From contig JAZHRO010000073.1 in assembly GCA_037157565.1 (NCBI GenBank), positions 95,954,001 through 96,018,000 of the forward strand: DNA of 64,000 bases. Reading direction: 5' to 3'. Made by a program: the position numbers and the translations under genes. Within the stretch, counting starts at the first letter, position 1; every line of letters begins with the position of its first letter. The notes under the pieces are model-generated. The model saw only the letters and a program-made list of their open reading frames with translations, was not told the origin of the DNA and did not search any database. Positions 11,032 through 22,130 of this stretch are shown in pieces. Origin of the DNA: Thalassia testudinum. Taxonomy: Eukaryota > Streptophyta > Magnoliopsida > Alismatales > Hydrocharitaceae.

Positions 11032-12178
11032 ACCACAAGAGGCTATGGGTGAGCCTTCATGGTCGTCCAAGAAGAGAAGAAGATGGGGGGCTTCCTCTCT
11101 AGCATGAGAAGGTAGCACGTCCAAGACAAGAAGAGAGGGTGTAGATCCCTTCTTCTTCCTAGCTGTCCTTGAGAAGTTGTGGAGAAGCTTCTCAATGGCC
11201 ATCCATGGAGCCTTGGAAGAGAAGGAGCACCCTTTGGAGGAGAGAGTGGTGGATGGCCTTGGGATTTGGAGGGTGGAAGGGAGGGTATCACAAGTGAGAG
11301 GTGGAGAGAATGGAAATGGGAATGAATGGGTGTGCTCTCTCTTTCTTTGGCTTCTATGGGAAGGCCTCTCCATTTTAAATGGGTCATTACTTTTGGTGGC
11401 TCCAAAAATAGCAAGTGCCACCAATGTAGGATCTAGGTTGGTTACCAACTAATGAGGGCTAGAATGAGAAAGCGGGATTTAGGAAAGTGTGTATGTGTGG
11501 GTATAATTTTCGTAGAGTAGGGTTGTGGGTTTGGTGAATCTAGGTTGGGTTAACATATATTAAATGGGTGTGGACCTAATTAGGCTTAGGTGATTCTAAT
11601 TGGAAAGCAGTGAACCATATTTGGTTTCGGTCAAGTCTAATTGGATGTGTGCGTGTGTTTAGGCTTAGGTAATCCTAATAGGTATGAGTTAATTAAATCT
11701 TGGGTGGATCTAATTGGGTTCAGGTGCACCCAATCAACTGTAGATGCACCCAATTAGGTATGAGATGGTTCAATTGGGTAAGGGATAGGATAAGTAGGGC
11801 TATGGATAGTGGATAAGAACATGGATAGTGCTATCCATGTTTAAGTTTTTAGGCTAAGGTATCCTAATGGAGGTTGTTTTGGGTTTGGGAAGGCTATCCT
11901 AGGGTTTCTAAGGGTAGGGATAAGGCTATCCTCCTCACTCCTCTTGTCTGAATTAGTCTTCTTCTTCCTTTATTGCTTTATTCAACTATCTACCACATCC
12001 TAGATTGCTTTATTACTTGCAAATAGCAATAGAAACCATTAAATAGCAAGATATCTCATCTTGTTCTAGATAAACTGATGCAATGCATGATATGCAAGAT
12101 ATGAGTGCAATATCCACAAATTAAGCTAGTTTCAGACATTATTTTGGTTGATTAGGACCCATTATTGCTGTGCAATCA
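11032..12178 (-). mobile_element. 3' LTR of element T, truncated
   Basis: Matches 24540-25689 (the other LTR of T) almost along its whole length, starting at 'cgaccacaagaggc' and ending 'gtgcaatca'. The first ~575 bp of the LTR (plus order, 23965-24539) is missing here. Internal sequence with a polypurine-type end (tacccccatccc) follows at 12179, which makes this the 3' LTR of a reverse-strand element. Confidence 0.8.
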
Positions 12179-14295
12179 TACCCCCATCCCTAAACTTTTC
12201 TAGTCCCTAGCAAATGCAAGACTAAGTGCATGACTAAGTTATTTACAAGTTCGATCCCTAAAGGACTGCTTATTCTTTTTATCAAAGAGTTTAACAAAAG
12301 ATTTTTCTACTTTTGTTTCATCCAGAAATCTAGAAATCCTGATACGTGAAAGTGCAACTATGTAGATTTTACAACGGACTCGAGTGGAAAACCTGATTTA
12401 TCTCTAAAGCCTGTACTTAACCCCTAGTAAAATTCTAGCAGGATAGGCAAACTTTTTCCCTCGGGGTATCCAAGATATTCTGTGAGTTCCACCTCGGCTT
12501 TAAGCTCAGATAGAGAATGTATGAGGAAAATGGGTGTTTATTTGGTGGCTCACTCTCAATTGGTGCTACATGGAGATTAGTACTATAGAATCTAGATTCC
12601 CAGATTATTAAGTAACTCAACTCAGAGAAAGATGAGAAAAACTATGCTCTCTTCTGGTTCCTTTGTATTCATTCTCTTTTTCTCTTTTCTTTTTCTCTCT
12701 CTCTCTTTTCTTTTTTTTCTTTTCTTTCTGTTAGAGCTCACAATCTCACCAGATTCTCACATATGATCAGTATTTGGTGGTCTCACTTGACATTAACACT
12801 TTAATTGAGTTCCCATAACCCTAATGCTAAGTTGGAATTCCTCAGCCAGTATTCGAGCGATCAAAAACACAGAAAAAGTGAGTTAAGCCCATATTTTGTG
12901 GGTCTCAACTTTATTTGGTTGTAGTGCCTCAATGCAAATAAAATAAACACTAGACACTTATGACTCCTTTTCTACTTTTTTTTTCTATATTTTCCTTTTG
13001 TTTTTTTCTTTCTTTCCCTTTTTTTCTCATTTTTTTTATTTTCATTTTCTCTTTTTTTTCATATATAATTTTTTTCTAACGCAACACAATCTAGCCATAC
13101 ATTCATGAGTTTTATTGAGGCATTATTTGGGATTGGTGGTACTCAAGGGGCATTGGGTGGCTTATTTGGTGGAAGTGCCAACTCTAGGCACCAGGAAGGG
13201 ATGGATGGGATGGCGTATTCCAAACCTTGACATCAATACCCTCCTACAGTTGAGGATTCAATAAAGAATGGTTGTAACCCTCCACCTTAGCCTTAGTTTT
13301 ATCAGAACTCGCTCTCTGTGTGTTTGACTTGACTGGTGGCTCTCAAAATTTCACACAAAATGTATACCCAGGATCCAAGAGTGGGAACTATGCCTAATCT
13401 ATGAGTATCATTACCTAATTATCTAGAATTTCGGATTCCACGTACTAATCTTAGAGCACCAGTACTCTCTACTCTCATCTCACAATATTTGGTGGATTTT
13501 TGCAAGAGGATTTGCCTAACTGCCAAAACACTGTCCAGGGTTTCAGAAAAAGAAGCATTGCTTCTTCTCAACAGACTGAAGTCGTTCATCAATCTTCACT
13601 GTAAATCCATTGCAAATTCTACGTGTGGGTGTGAAAATTATACTGGATTCCAGATTATAGGAATCAACTAGAGGATAAAATCACTAATACAACTTCCTTG
13701 ATAACAATTGATGCATGAATGCAATATATATAAATGCTATTTGTAACCTTTCAAAGTCACACTTCAAAAATTTTCCTAATTTGGGTTATATTCAGCTTGG
13801 CCCTAAAGTTAGAACAAAAAGGTGAGTGAACGAGTCAGAAGTGGCTGTTGCGGATGATTTCTAGCTACAATGCGAACATTGGAGGTGGATTTGGTTGTAC
13901 TTAATTTAAGGACCCTAAAGTGCAAATAGCACGTTGTACGAAAGGTTTTTCCAAGGTATTAGCAGAAAAACTTTCAGTTTACAAGTACTACCCCCCACAT
14001 GCCTACTTTCTTGCATGTCCTTATGCATGAAAAATAAATTAAGACAGGGAGTGAATGGGTAGAAATCACCTGGAATAGCTCCTGAATTTTTCGTTCCACT
14101 TATTCCAATATTTAAGTAAAATAAATATGCAGGAGAATACGTCAAATAAAATATGCTATATATATGTGCTGAGATTAACACCTCCAACTAGGTGTAAACT
14201 TGAAAAGGATATATCAATACAGCATTGAGAATGGCGAGTAAAATGATAAGAATTTTAGTCTCATTCGCCAATAGCGGGCCGCAAATGTAGACCAG
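12179..14295 (-). other. 3' non-coding region of element T
   Basis: Begins with a C-run/CATCC polypurine complement (12180-12189) and an eroded form of the hairpin seen in N, H and M (12196-12214: ..TTTTCTAG-TCC-CTAGCAAA). It holds two long pyrimidine tracts, purine-rich in the element's sense (12667-12733 and 12967-13064), and the second hairpin/G-run module at 13991-14028. No gene is seen. Confidence 0.55.
13991..14028 (-). promoter_or_regulatory. Internal hairpin + G-run module (T)
   Basis: Plus strand: CCCCCC, ACATGCC, then an imperfect hairpin TGCAT...ATGCA (14012-14016 and 14023-14027) with TCC in its loop. It has the same layout as 41847-41884, 47510-47546 and 57849-57886. On the element's strand the G-run follows the hairpin, as at the 3' polypurine tract. 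Confidence 0.5.
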
Positions 14296-14778
14296 CTATC
14301 CATGAATTCTGAGCCCAAATAATCGAGAAAATATGTAGATGAGGCCTGGGAAAATCTGCAGCCAGATTCCACAGAAGAAAGTCAAATAAATGCGGGTGCC
14401 TGGAAGAAATGAATATGAAGGCATCCATAAAAAGTGATGGAGAATGTGGGTGGAGTCATGTGGGGTAAATCCATATGGTTCTTGATAATGGTGATGAATG
14501 GGAGGCATGAACCAAGTGGTGTGGTCAGATCTAGAAATCAAAGTCCAGTGATCAGTTTCTATCTCTACCAGAGATGTTTGGGTATCATCTTCTTTCATCA
14601 TTTCCAAATTTTTCAATGCCAATTCCCATTTATCACATGATTCGGAAAAATTTTTAGCTTCCTCCGATAAATCATCATATGAAATCCCCAATAGTCTTTC
14701 CATTTCTCGAATATCCTTTTCATAAGGGGATATTTCCTTCTTCTCACTTAGATGAAATTGGTCATTAGATTCGGTAGT
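14296..14778 (-). pseudogene. C-terminal part of element T polyprotein
   Basis: A minus frame open from the Copia insertion at 14778 down to a stop at 14296. It encodes an acidic helical segment (MERLLGISYDDLSEEAKNF, EMMKEDD) and then an aromatic/hydrophobic tail (LTFFCGIWLQIFPGLIYIF). It is in frame with 19797 onward once the Copia element and duplicated target are set aside, so it is the end of T's single long ORF. The acidic-then-hydrophobic layout recalls the end of the 665-residue ORF of N. Function unknown. Confidence 0.6.
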
Positions 14779-15449
14779 TGTAGGTTCTTCCCTACGAAGA
14801 GGGGTGACGTAATAATTGCGGAAATAATATATAAAGCAATCTCACAAAAAAAACAATCGCACAAGAACACAAGGTATTTTTAGGTGGAAACCCAAATCGG
14901 GTGAAAACCACCACCTAACCCTCTCGAGTTAGGATTTTCCGATCAACCTAGTTGATCAAATCCACTAACCGAATCACTTTAAAACGAGGGTGATTCAACC
15001 TCAGTACAACCACGCTACAAGTACGAGGGTAGCATTCCTCAACCACTTCTCTCCACGAGAAGGATTTTGTCCCACGAAGGAGACAGGAATTCGCAAAGCG
15101 AATACCCAACAAAATAACAAGGATAAAAGAAACAACAAGTCCTATAGAGCCAACAAAGTAATTATAAACCTAGCTTCTATAGGAATAAGGAAACTCCCCT
15201 TTGCAAGGAGTGCGTCGACGATGACGCGGGTGCGTGAGCCACGCAACGGCGCAACTTCGCTCTCGTAGACAACGGCGGGAGAGCGGGTGTGCAACGGTTT
15301 GATGCTCTCAAGATGTAGAACTTGAGCTTAGAGAGCAAGAGCTTCTTGGATACAAGAGTGTGAGAGTGTATTACAAGGTGTCTCTTGGTGTGTATCTTGT
15401 GTCTCTAAGTGTGTTTTTCTTGTGTGTCTAGGTGTGAAAAGGCGCCCCT

Positions 15450-15458
15450 CTATTTATA
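15450..15458 (-). promoter_or_regulatory. TATA box, Copia 3' LTR
   Basis: TATAAATAG on the minus strand, set in GGCCTC...GAGGGG. The palindrome array lies just upstream in U3. Confidence 0.7.
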
Positions 15459-15539
15459 GAGGCCTTAGGAAGGCTTTGGAAGGCTTAGAAAAGCTTCCAT
15501 AGCCGTTGGGAACAAAGTCCAAGAGAATCAGGCCGAAAT

Positions 15540-16115
15540 CAGGACAATGATTACATTTGACAGGGTTATCAGAAGTCTAACTCTGGCATCAGACGTTTGG
15601 AAGGCCACTTTAAGACGTCTGATTTAAAGGTCAGATGTCTGATTCTATGCGGATTTCCTCCTGACTTGAATCAGATCTAAACAGGGTTTTTGTGCAAGTC
15701 CATCAGACGACATACAGGACGTCTGGTACTAAGTCTGGATGTCTGGAAACCTACCTTTACTGTGGGAATTGATTTCCAAATGTTGCAACGGCTAGAAAAT
15801 CTCTGAGAAGAGATTTTGGGTCAGCCGAGGCAAAACGGTCACTTATCAGACATCTGGAAAGGCCTAAGGACTTCTGATAAGGCTCTAACGGTCATAATAT
15901 TGAGTGCCTGCTAAGCTAGCCAACGGTCCACTATCTGGACGTCTGGCAAGTCCATCAGACGTCTTCTAAGATGTCTGGACTAAGGTCTGGACGTCTGATT
16001 TCATCAGACAGAACTAGCTATGTCCAGCCTAACAGTTATCCGACGTCTGAAACAACAGTCAGACGTCTTACAATACTTTATCAGACGTCTGATTTTGGAA
16101 TTAGACGTCTGGAAG
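15540..16115. repeat. CAGACGTCTG palindrome array in U3 (left LTR)
   Basis: More than a dozen copies or near-copies of CAGACGTCTG/GGACGTCTGG scattered at irregular 15-70 bp spacing, all upstream of the TATA box on the element's strand. Confidence 0.85.
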
Positions 16116-16520
16116 TGCTGTTTGAACCCTATATTGGTTTTCTAAGTATTCTACAGAAAACCTAAGTATCCTAGGGTTGTGCCGGTGTTCCTAGGACTAC
16201 TGTTAGGGTTCTTTGAGGCTCTTTAACATAAAATATCTAAGGAAATAAAGAGCAACAAAAGAAACGAAAAATACAACAAGTACAAAAGAAGGAAATCTAT
16301 CCTATTCTTCATTTCCTTCCATCTTCAATCTTTCGCTCCACGCGAACCTCCTCTGTTTTCCGTCAAGCTCCTCCAATCCGTCCTGGATGCGAGCTCGAAC
16401 TCCGTCTAAACACGTCCACATTTGCAATTGACCTGAAATCTAGGACTCAAATTGCAAATGTTAAATAACACGTGTTTTGTTATCATCAAAACAAATGATC
16501 GTGGTTCTCTAGCACCAACA

Positions 16521-16535
16521 ATCTCCCCCTTTTTG
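16521..16535 (-). other. Polypurine tract of the Copia element
   Basis: Minus-strand CAAAAAGGGGGAGAT directly before the 3' LTR (TGTTGG...), in the 'tcatcatcaaaaagggggag' context typical of Sireviruses. Confidence 0.85.
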
Positions 16536-16848
16536 ATGATGACAAAACCGTAAATAATAATGCAGAAAAAAAACCTCCCCCTTTTTGACATTATCGAAAA
16601 GGTTTAATTGATTTTATATTTCATATAACTCCCCCTTAAAACATGCTCTTCTATAAATTTATTTTGACAAAGGTAATGTCCTCCCCCTTTTTGTAACAAT
16701 GAGATAGCTATTATTTTTCTCCCCCTTACTAAAGGAAATTTAGCTACCTTATATCTCCCCCTTAAAAATTGACAATTAGCTCATTAGTTTTAACTCCCCC
16801 TATCTAAATGCTTATGATAAAAAGATAGGGTAAAGGGTTTTACCTCAC

Positions 16849-17994
16849 CTACCATGGCCAATAAAATGGCCCAAATGGTGGTGGTGGATGCCACATCGGA
16901 TGGGGCTCCCATCCGTAGCTTGGAGGCCCGGGCATCGGCGCCGGTCTCCAATCTGGTGGTCGACGTGCGGCGGGTCCGTCGTTTGTTCGTCGTCTCGTCG
17001 GTCTTCTTGTTCTCCTCCTTAGTCTACTCCTTGGTTCTCGCAACTCGAGTTGACCAGACTTGAGTTTGTATGTCCAGTCCTTTGTGTTGTAATTATCCCT
17101 GAACCCTACAAAACAAGATTCTAATTCTTTCTTCGGTATCCAAGTGAGCTTGGATCCGGATCTGTTAGCGGGTCTCCTTGATGGAGATCCTTTCTCAACC
17201 TTAGGGCTATAAAAATTATCTACTTTATTGATTAATTTGTTGGAGTTTTCCCTAAGACATGCAATTTCTTTTTCTATAATACTCATCTTAGTCTTTAAAT
17301 TAGAGATTTCTAACTTTAAACTATCATTTTCTTCAATCAATTTATTATTTTCATTGATGAGGTTGTTATTTTCTAATAACAGGTTATTATCCTTAGGACT
17401 AGTTTCTATGTCCTTAAGTTTTATTTCTAACCTATCATTTTCAGATTTAAGAAAGCTAAGATTCTTTTTCATGCTTTTGTTTTCTATTTTTAGAGATTTA
17501 CTAAGTTCAAATAGTTCATTAAAAGCTTCTTGTAAATCAAAATTTACCTCGTCGTCGGAGTCGCTTCCGCTTTCACTGTCGCTATTGGTTCCTCTGTTCA
17601 TGAAACCAAAGCAAGTGGTTTCTTCTTCTTTTTCTTCTTCTTCTTCCTCCGAGCTGGAATCCTCATGAGTGCCTTCCAACCTCCTCCATATCTCGTGGGC
17701 AGTGGTGCACTCTTGGATTCGTTCGAATTCCTTCGGACTCAATGCACAGTACAAGGCATTCATTGCCTTTGCGTTGAGTGAGAGCTCTAGAATCTGCACC
17801 TGCGAGTAGCCTCCTTGGGGTCGCTTCGGGATCTCGTATGGGGTTTCGCAACATCCCCATACCTCGAATTCAGTGGCTTGGAGCCACGTCTTCATCCTCA
17901 GCTTCCAGTAGCTGTAGTTGTTCCCGTCAAAGTAGGGCGGACGGGTTGTGGACTGCCCCTCGGAAATTTTGATCGTTGATGTGCTTCCCTCCAT
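16849..17994 (-). CDS. Copia gag-like protein, 381 aa, intact
   Basis: Uninterrupted ORF with an ATG at 17994. Residues ~1-110 are a Copia gag N-terminal domain (PPYFDGNNYSYWKLRMKTWL, then LSPKEFERIQECTTAHEIWRRLEG). From ~113 there is a Glu-run (SSSEEEEEEKEEE) and Ser/Asp-rich acid. Residues ~155-265 form a strong Asn/Leu/Lys coiled coil (LLLENNNLINENNKLIEEN), and ~290-381 is a basic Arg-rich then Pro/Trp-rich tail ending GPFYWPW. There is no CCHC zinc knuckle, and the jump from EGTHED to the Glu-run suggests an internal deletion of the gag middle. It likely forms particles or co-assembles with gag from an autonomous Sirevirus. It is the only gene in the element, and lack of decay suggests recent activity or selection. 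Confidence 0.8.
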   Translation of the reverse strand: MEGSTSTIKISEGQSTTRPPYFDGNNYSYWKLRMKTWLQATEFEVWGCCETPYEIPKRPQGGYSQVQILELSLNAKAMNALYCALSPKEFERIQECTTAHEIWRRLEGTHEDSSSEEEEEEKEEETTCFGFMNRGTNSDSESGSDSDDEVNFDLQEAFNELFELSKSLKIENKSMKKNLSFLKSENDRLEIKLKDIETSPKDNNLLLENNNLINENNKLIEENDSLKLEISNLKTKMSIIEKEIACLRENSNKLINKVDNFYSPKVEKGSPSRRPANRSGSKLTWIPKKELESCFVGFRDNYNTKDWTYKLKSGQLELREPRSRLRRRTRRPTRRRTNDGPAARRPPDWRPAPMPGPPSYGWEPHPMWHPPPPFGPFYWPW

Positions 17995-18034
17995 TTGATC
18001 TCTTGCCGGGTGTTACTCCGATCTCGCAAGACCT

Positions 18035-18046
18035 GCTCTGATACCA
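18035..18046 (-). other. tRNA-iMet primer binding site (Copia)
   Basis: Minus strand TGGTATCAGAGC, two bases from the LTR end. This is the standard initiator-Met primer site of plant Copia elements. Confidence 0.9.
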
Positions 18047-18719
18047 ATTGAAGGTTCTTCCCTACGAAGAGGGGTGACGTAATAATTGCGGAAATAATAT
18101 ATAAAGCAATCTCACAAAAAAAACAATGGCCCAAGTACACAAGGTATTTTTAGGTGGAAACCCAAACCGGGTGAAAACCACCACCTAACCCTCTCGAGTT
18201 AGGATTTTCCGATCAACCTAGTTGATCAAATCCACTAACCGAATCACTTTAAAACGAGGGTGATTCAACCTCAGTACAACCACGCTACAAGTACGAGGGT
18301 AGCGTTCCTCAACCCCTTCTCTCCACGAGAAGGATTTTGTCCCACGAAGGAGACGGGAATTCGCAAAGCGAATACCCAACAAAATAACAAAGATAAAAGA
18401 AACAACAAGTCCTACAGAGCCAACAAAGTAATTATAAACCAAGCTTCTATAGGAATAAGGAAACTCCCCTTTGCAAGGAGTGCGTCGACGATGACGCGGG
18501 TGCGTGAGCCACGCAACGGCGCAACTTCGCTCTCGTAGACAACGGCGGGAGAGCGGGTGCACAACGGTTTGATGCTCTAAAGATGTAGAACTTGAGCTTA
18601 GAGAGCAAGAGCTTCTTGGACACAAGAGTGTGAGAGTGTATTACAAGGTGTCTCTTGGTGTGTATCTTGTGTCTCTAAGTGTGTTTTTCTTGTGTGTCTA
18701 GGTGTGAAAAGGCTCCCCT

Positions 18720-18728
18720 CTATTTATA
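18720..18728 (-). promoter_or_regulatory. TATA box, Copia 5' LTR
   Basis: TATAAATAG on the minus strand, identical to 15450-15458. It would drive the element's genomic RNA. Confidence 0.7.
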
Positions 18729-18837
18729 GAGGCCTTAGGAAGGCTTTGGAAGGCTTAGAAAAGCTTCCGTAGCCGTTGGGAACAAAGTCCAAGAGAATCA
18801 GGCCGAAATCAGGACAATGATTACATTTGACAGGGTT

Positions 18838-19385
18838 ATCAGACGTCTAACTCTGGCATCAGACGTCTGGAAGGCCACTTGAAGACGTCTGATTTAAAGG
18901 TCAGACGTCTTATTCTATGCGGATTTCCTCCTGACTTGAATCAGATCTAAACAGGGTTTTTGTGCAAGTCCATCAGACGACATACAGGACGTCTGGTACT
19001 AAGTCTGGATGTCTGGAAACCTACTTTTACTGTGGGAATTGATTTCCAAACGTTGCAACGGCTAGAAAATCTCTGAGAAGAGATTTTGGGTCAGCCGAGG
19101 CAAAACAGTCATTTATCAGACGTCTGGAAAGGCCTATGGACGTCTGATAAGGCTCTAACGGTCATAATCTTGAGTGCCTGCTAAGCTAGCCAACGGTCCA
19201 CTATCTGGACGTCTGGCAAGTCCATCAGACGTCTTCTAAGACGTCTGGACTAAGGTCTGGACGTCTGATTTCATCAGACAGAACTAGCTATGTCCAGCCT
19301 AACAGTTATCAGACGTCTGAAACAACAGTCAGAGGTCTTACAATACTTTATCAGACGTCTGATTTTGGAATTAGACGTCTGGAAG
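18838..19385. repeat. CAGACGTCTG palindrome array in U3 (right LTR)
   Basis: About 14 intact GACGTC cores, most inside CAGACGTCTG or GGACGTCTGG. GACGTC is the C-box type core bound by plant bZIP factors (known); binding here is inference. Confidence 0.85.
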
Positions 19386-19790
19386 TGCTGTTTGAACCCT
19401 ATATTGGTTTTCTAAGTATTCTACAGAAAACCTAAGTATCCTAGGGTTGTGCCGGTGTTCCTAGGACTACTGTTAGGGTTCTTTGAGGCTCTTTAACATA
19501 AAACATCTAAGGAAATAAAGAGCAACAAAAGAAACCAAAAATACAACAAGTACAAAAGAAGGAAATCTATCCTATTCTTCATTTCCTTCCATCTTCAATC
19601 TTTCGCTCCACGCAAACCTCCTCTGTTTTCCGTCAAGCTCCTCCAATCCGTCCTGGATGCGAGCTCGAACTCCGTCTAAACACGTCCACATTTGCAATTG
19701 ACCTGAAATCTAGGACTCAAATTGCAAATGTTAAATAACACGTGTTTTGTTATCATCAAAACAAATGATCGTGGTGCTCTAGCACCAACA

Positions 19791-22130
19791 TGGTAGTGAG
19801 TCCCTCCATGAAAGTGGAATGGGTTGAATCATTGATTGAGTTGTTGTAGTCTTTTTGATTTTGCAGTTTAATGTTTGTGATTATCTGAATCAATTCATCA
19901 ATGTTTACATGGGTATCCTCAAATACAACAAAATCATATTCAGGTCCCATAATGCTAGGTTCCTTAAACTAAAATGATTGGTATTCAGTCCCTAAATCAA
20001 AATCGAGATTCTTGAATAAATCTCGTTCCTCTACTTCTGTAGGAGCTTCAAAATCATCCACCTCGGGTGTTTGATCAACAGAATCCTGTATGACCACAAC
20101 TGAATCGCAAATCTACTGTGGCATACCCAACCCAAATTCAAACATTTCTGATTTTTGTTGCTCGTCCCAGATTCTATCAAGCTCTTTTCTTATATTATCA
20201 TATTCTCTTGCACTAGCTTCTTTTATTTCATGAATCATTTTGATCAATTTAGTAATCTAGGATTCATTGCAAGGAGTAGGGGTTTGAATTGGGCTAGGTC
20301 GGTCAAGATAGTCAACCATTCTATCACTGATTTGATCCGATATTAAGGGTGACTTATGTGGTCTAGTGATTTGTTGATTCGGGTCATGTGGCTCTACCCA
20401 GGTGTCAATTGCCATGGTTTCTTCCGAATTACCCTCCAAATCACATTCTGTATCATCCAAAAAATACCTTGGCTTTGTTTTCTTAGTAACTGCATAAATA
20501 CCAAAGTGAATTTTCTCGATGCCGCTACTCATTTCCATACATCTTGAGTAACAATCAATTCGTGCATTGGTTGTAGCCAAGATAGGGCGACCCAGAATGA
20601 CGAGTGAATCACTTAGCTTTTCTAGTATATCCATGTCCAAAACAATAAAATCAACTAGAAAGCTAAGACCTTGCACTTTAATGATGACATCCTGAACTAC
20701 CCCCTTAGGTGTTTTAGTGGAGCCATCTGCCATTCTAATGGTAACAGGTGTGTGATGCATATCTCCAAGTTTGGTGCTGTCAAAAAGGGCAGTAGGAATC
20801 AAGCTGATGGAAGACCCTAGGTCCATAAGGTCTCTACTAAAGTTGAATCCCTTGATGGCATAATATATGAAAGGTTTTCTAGGGTCGGTCTTTTTAGGTG
20901 GTAGAGTGCCAGAAACAAATGCACTTATGTTGGCGGATAAAACCACCTCTTTAGGTGTGCTGGTCTTTTTCTTCTCTTGTGACTCTTTCTTTAAGGCTCC
21001 AGGAAAAGGTAAATAAGTCAAGTCAAGTCTTGAGGCCTTTTTTCTTCTTTTTGTCCCTAGAGTTTGAGTCAGAGCTGGATGTGGGTTTGGTCTTATGATT
21101 CTTGGTTGGGCCTGATACAGATCGTTTGGGTGGGCTCTTAGCTTTCCTCTTTCTTTTAGAGGCCAAAGAGTTGGCCCTTGCACACTGTCACATATGATAG
21201 ATTGGATGAGGGGTTAGAAGAATAGGTGGAGAATAGGAATGAAGAGGAGTGTGCATTCGAGGATAAAGTGTTTCTTGAAGTCTCTTGATATGATCCCCTT
21301 GAGATTTCACTTGCTTTTCCAGCTTAGTCAACCTTTCTTCATTTTTCTTGTCAAAGTCCAACAAAAGGTTCATGATACCTTCAAGGGTGGTTGCAGGTTG
21401 GGTTGGACTAGATGGTTGCCGTAAAGTGTATTGAGTGGGGCACTAGGCTGGCCTGGATTGATATTTAGTCTGAGTCAGTCTCTGTGGTGGCCATGAAAGA
21501 TCAACATTGTCTCTCCACTCAGGGTTATAGGAATCCAGATATGAATCAAAAGGCGAATCACCTTGAGTGGGGCTGATGATAGAGGGAGTTGATTGAGAAC
21601 CTGATGTGTGGTCCTATACTTGTGATCCATTATTCCTATTCTTTAGTGATATATTACTAGGTATAGGTGTATTAGAAACGGTGCATTCCTCAATTGATCT
21701 ACCCAAATCATGGATTAGGTCCAAAGGTGCCTTCTGGGTTGGCTGAGTCCAAGGTGCCTCCCTAGTGTAGTAAGAGTCAGTAGAGTAGCTAGTGGATCCA
21801 TAATATGGGTCACTAGAACCACTAGGTTGGTTATTCCAGGTCTCTTCTTCTTGGGAGGAGTGATAAGATTGAGATTGTGCCTGGGATTGTCTAATTTGCT
21901 CCAGGAGTTTGGCACATTGATCTATATAGTCCTTGTTATACTCCCAGAATTCAACAACTATGGCCTTCAATTAGTTCAAAACTAGATAAGGGTCGGATCC
22001 ATGAGGTTCAAGTTCTAAATAACCTGAGCGATAAGGATAATCATATCCCAGCTACTAAGGATGAGTCTCCCAACCAGGAGTCAAATCATGGTTGGATTGG
22101 GAGGTGAAGAACCTTAACGGTCAAAAGAAT
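19791..22130 (-). pseudogene. Element T gag-like/protease polyprotein, N-terminal and central part
   Basis: Reading down from about 22130: a Tyr/Pro/Ser/Gln-rich gag-like leader (EFWEYNKDYIDQCAKLLEQIRQSQ; GSSDPYYGSTSYSTDSYY), a short coiled segment (KKNEERLTKLEKQVKSQ, ~21340), and a basic linker (RKRKAKSPPKR). A retropepsin domain follows at about 20920-20500, with DLGSSISLIPTALF (a normal D-S/T-G active site here reads DLGS), a VILGRPILATTNARIDC flap/C-terminal motif, and then an acidic tail. Most of it is in two frames with a shift near 21185 and a few in-frame stops. There is no capsid core, reverse transcriptase or integrase. The start codon is not resolvable. It continues into 14296-14778 across the Copia insertion. 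The domain order is that of a protease-bearing non-autonomous Gypsy element. Confidence 0.7.

Larger units (their letters stand above)
14779..16520 (-). repeat. 3' LTR of the Copia element
   Basis: Plus-strand limits TGTAGG...CCAACA. It adjoins the polypurine tract at 16521. It holds a TATA box at 15450-15458 and a palindrome array at about 15540-16115, where several GACGTC sites have decayed to GATGTC or GACATC. Confidence 0.9.
14779..19790 (-). mobile_element. Gag-only Ty1/Copia (Sirevirus-like) element, complete
   Basis: Two 1742-bp LTRs (14779-16520 and 18049-19790) enclose a 1528-bp interior with a tRNA-iMet primer site, an intact gag-like ORF and a polypurine tract. There is no protease, integrase or reverse transcriptase. 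The LTRs are equal in length and differ by roughly three to four dozen substitutions by eye (about 2%), so this is the youngest insertion here. GGTAGT flanks both sides (14773-14778 and 19792-19797), with one extra T between the right LTR end and the repeat. It sits inside the ORF of element T. Movement must depend on enzymes from an autonomous relative. Confidence 0.9.
18049..19790 (-). repeat. 5' LTR of the Copia element
   Basis: Plus limits TGAAGG...CCAACA, 1742 bp. The TATA box is at 18720-18728 and the palindrome array at about 18838-19385. This copy keeps more perfect GACGTC sites than the other LTR (about 14 by eye). Confidence 0.9.

Noticed and set aside
17228..17668. 146-residue plus-strand frame inside the Copia interior
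   Set aside because: It is the antisense shadow of the gag coiled coil; the minus frame has the family motifs and the element's orientation.
18838..19385. CRISPR-like spaced repeats
   Set aside because: The 10-bp palindromes have irregular spacing, lie in a plant LTR, and are duplicated with the LTR at 15540-16115.
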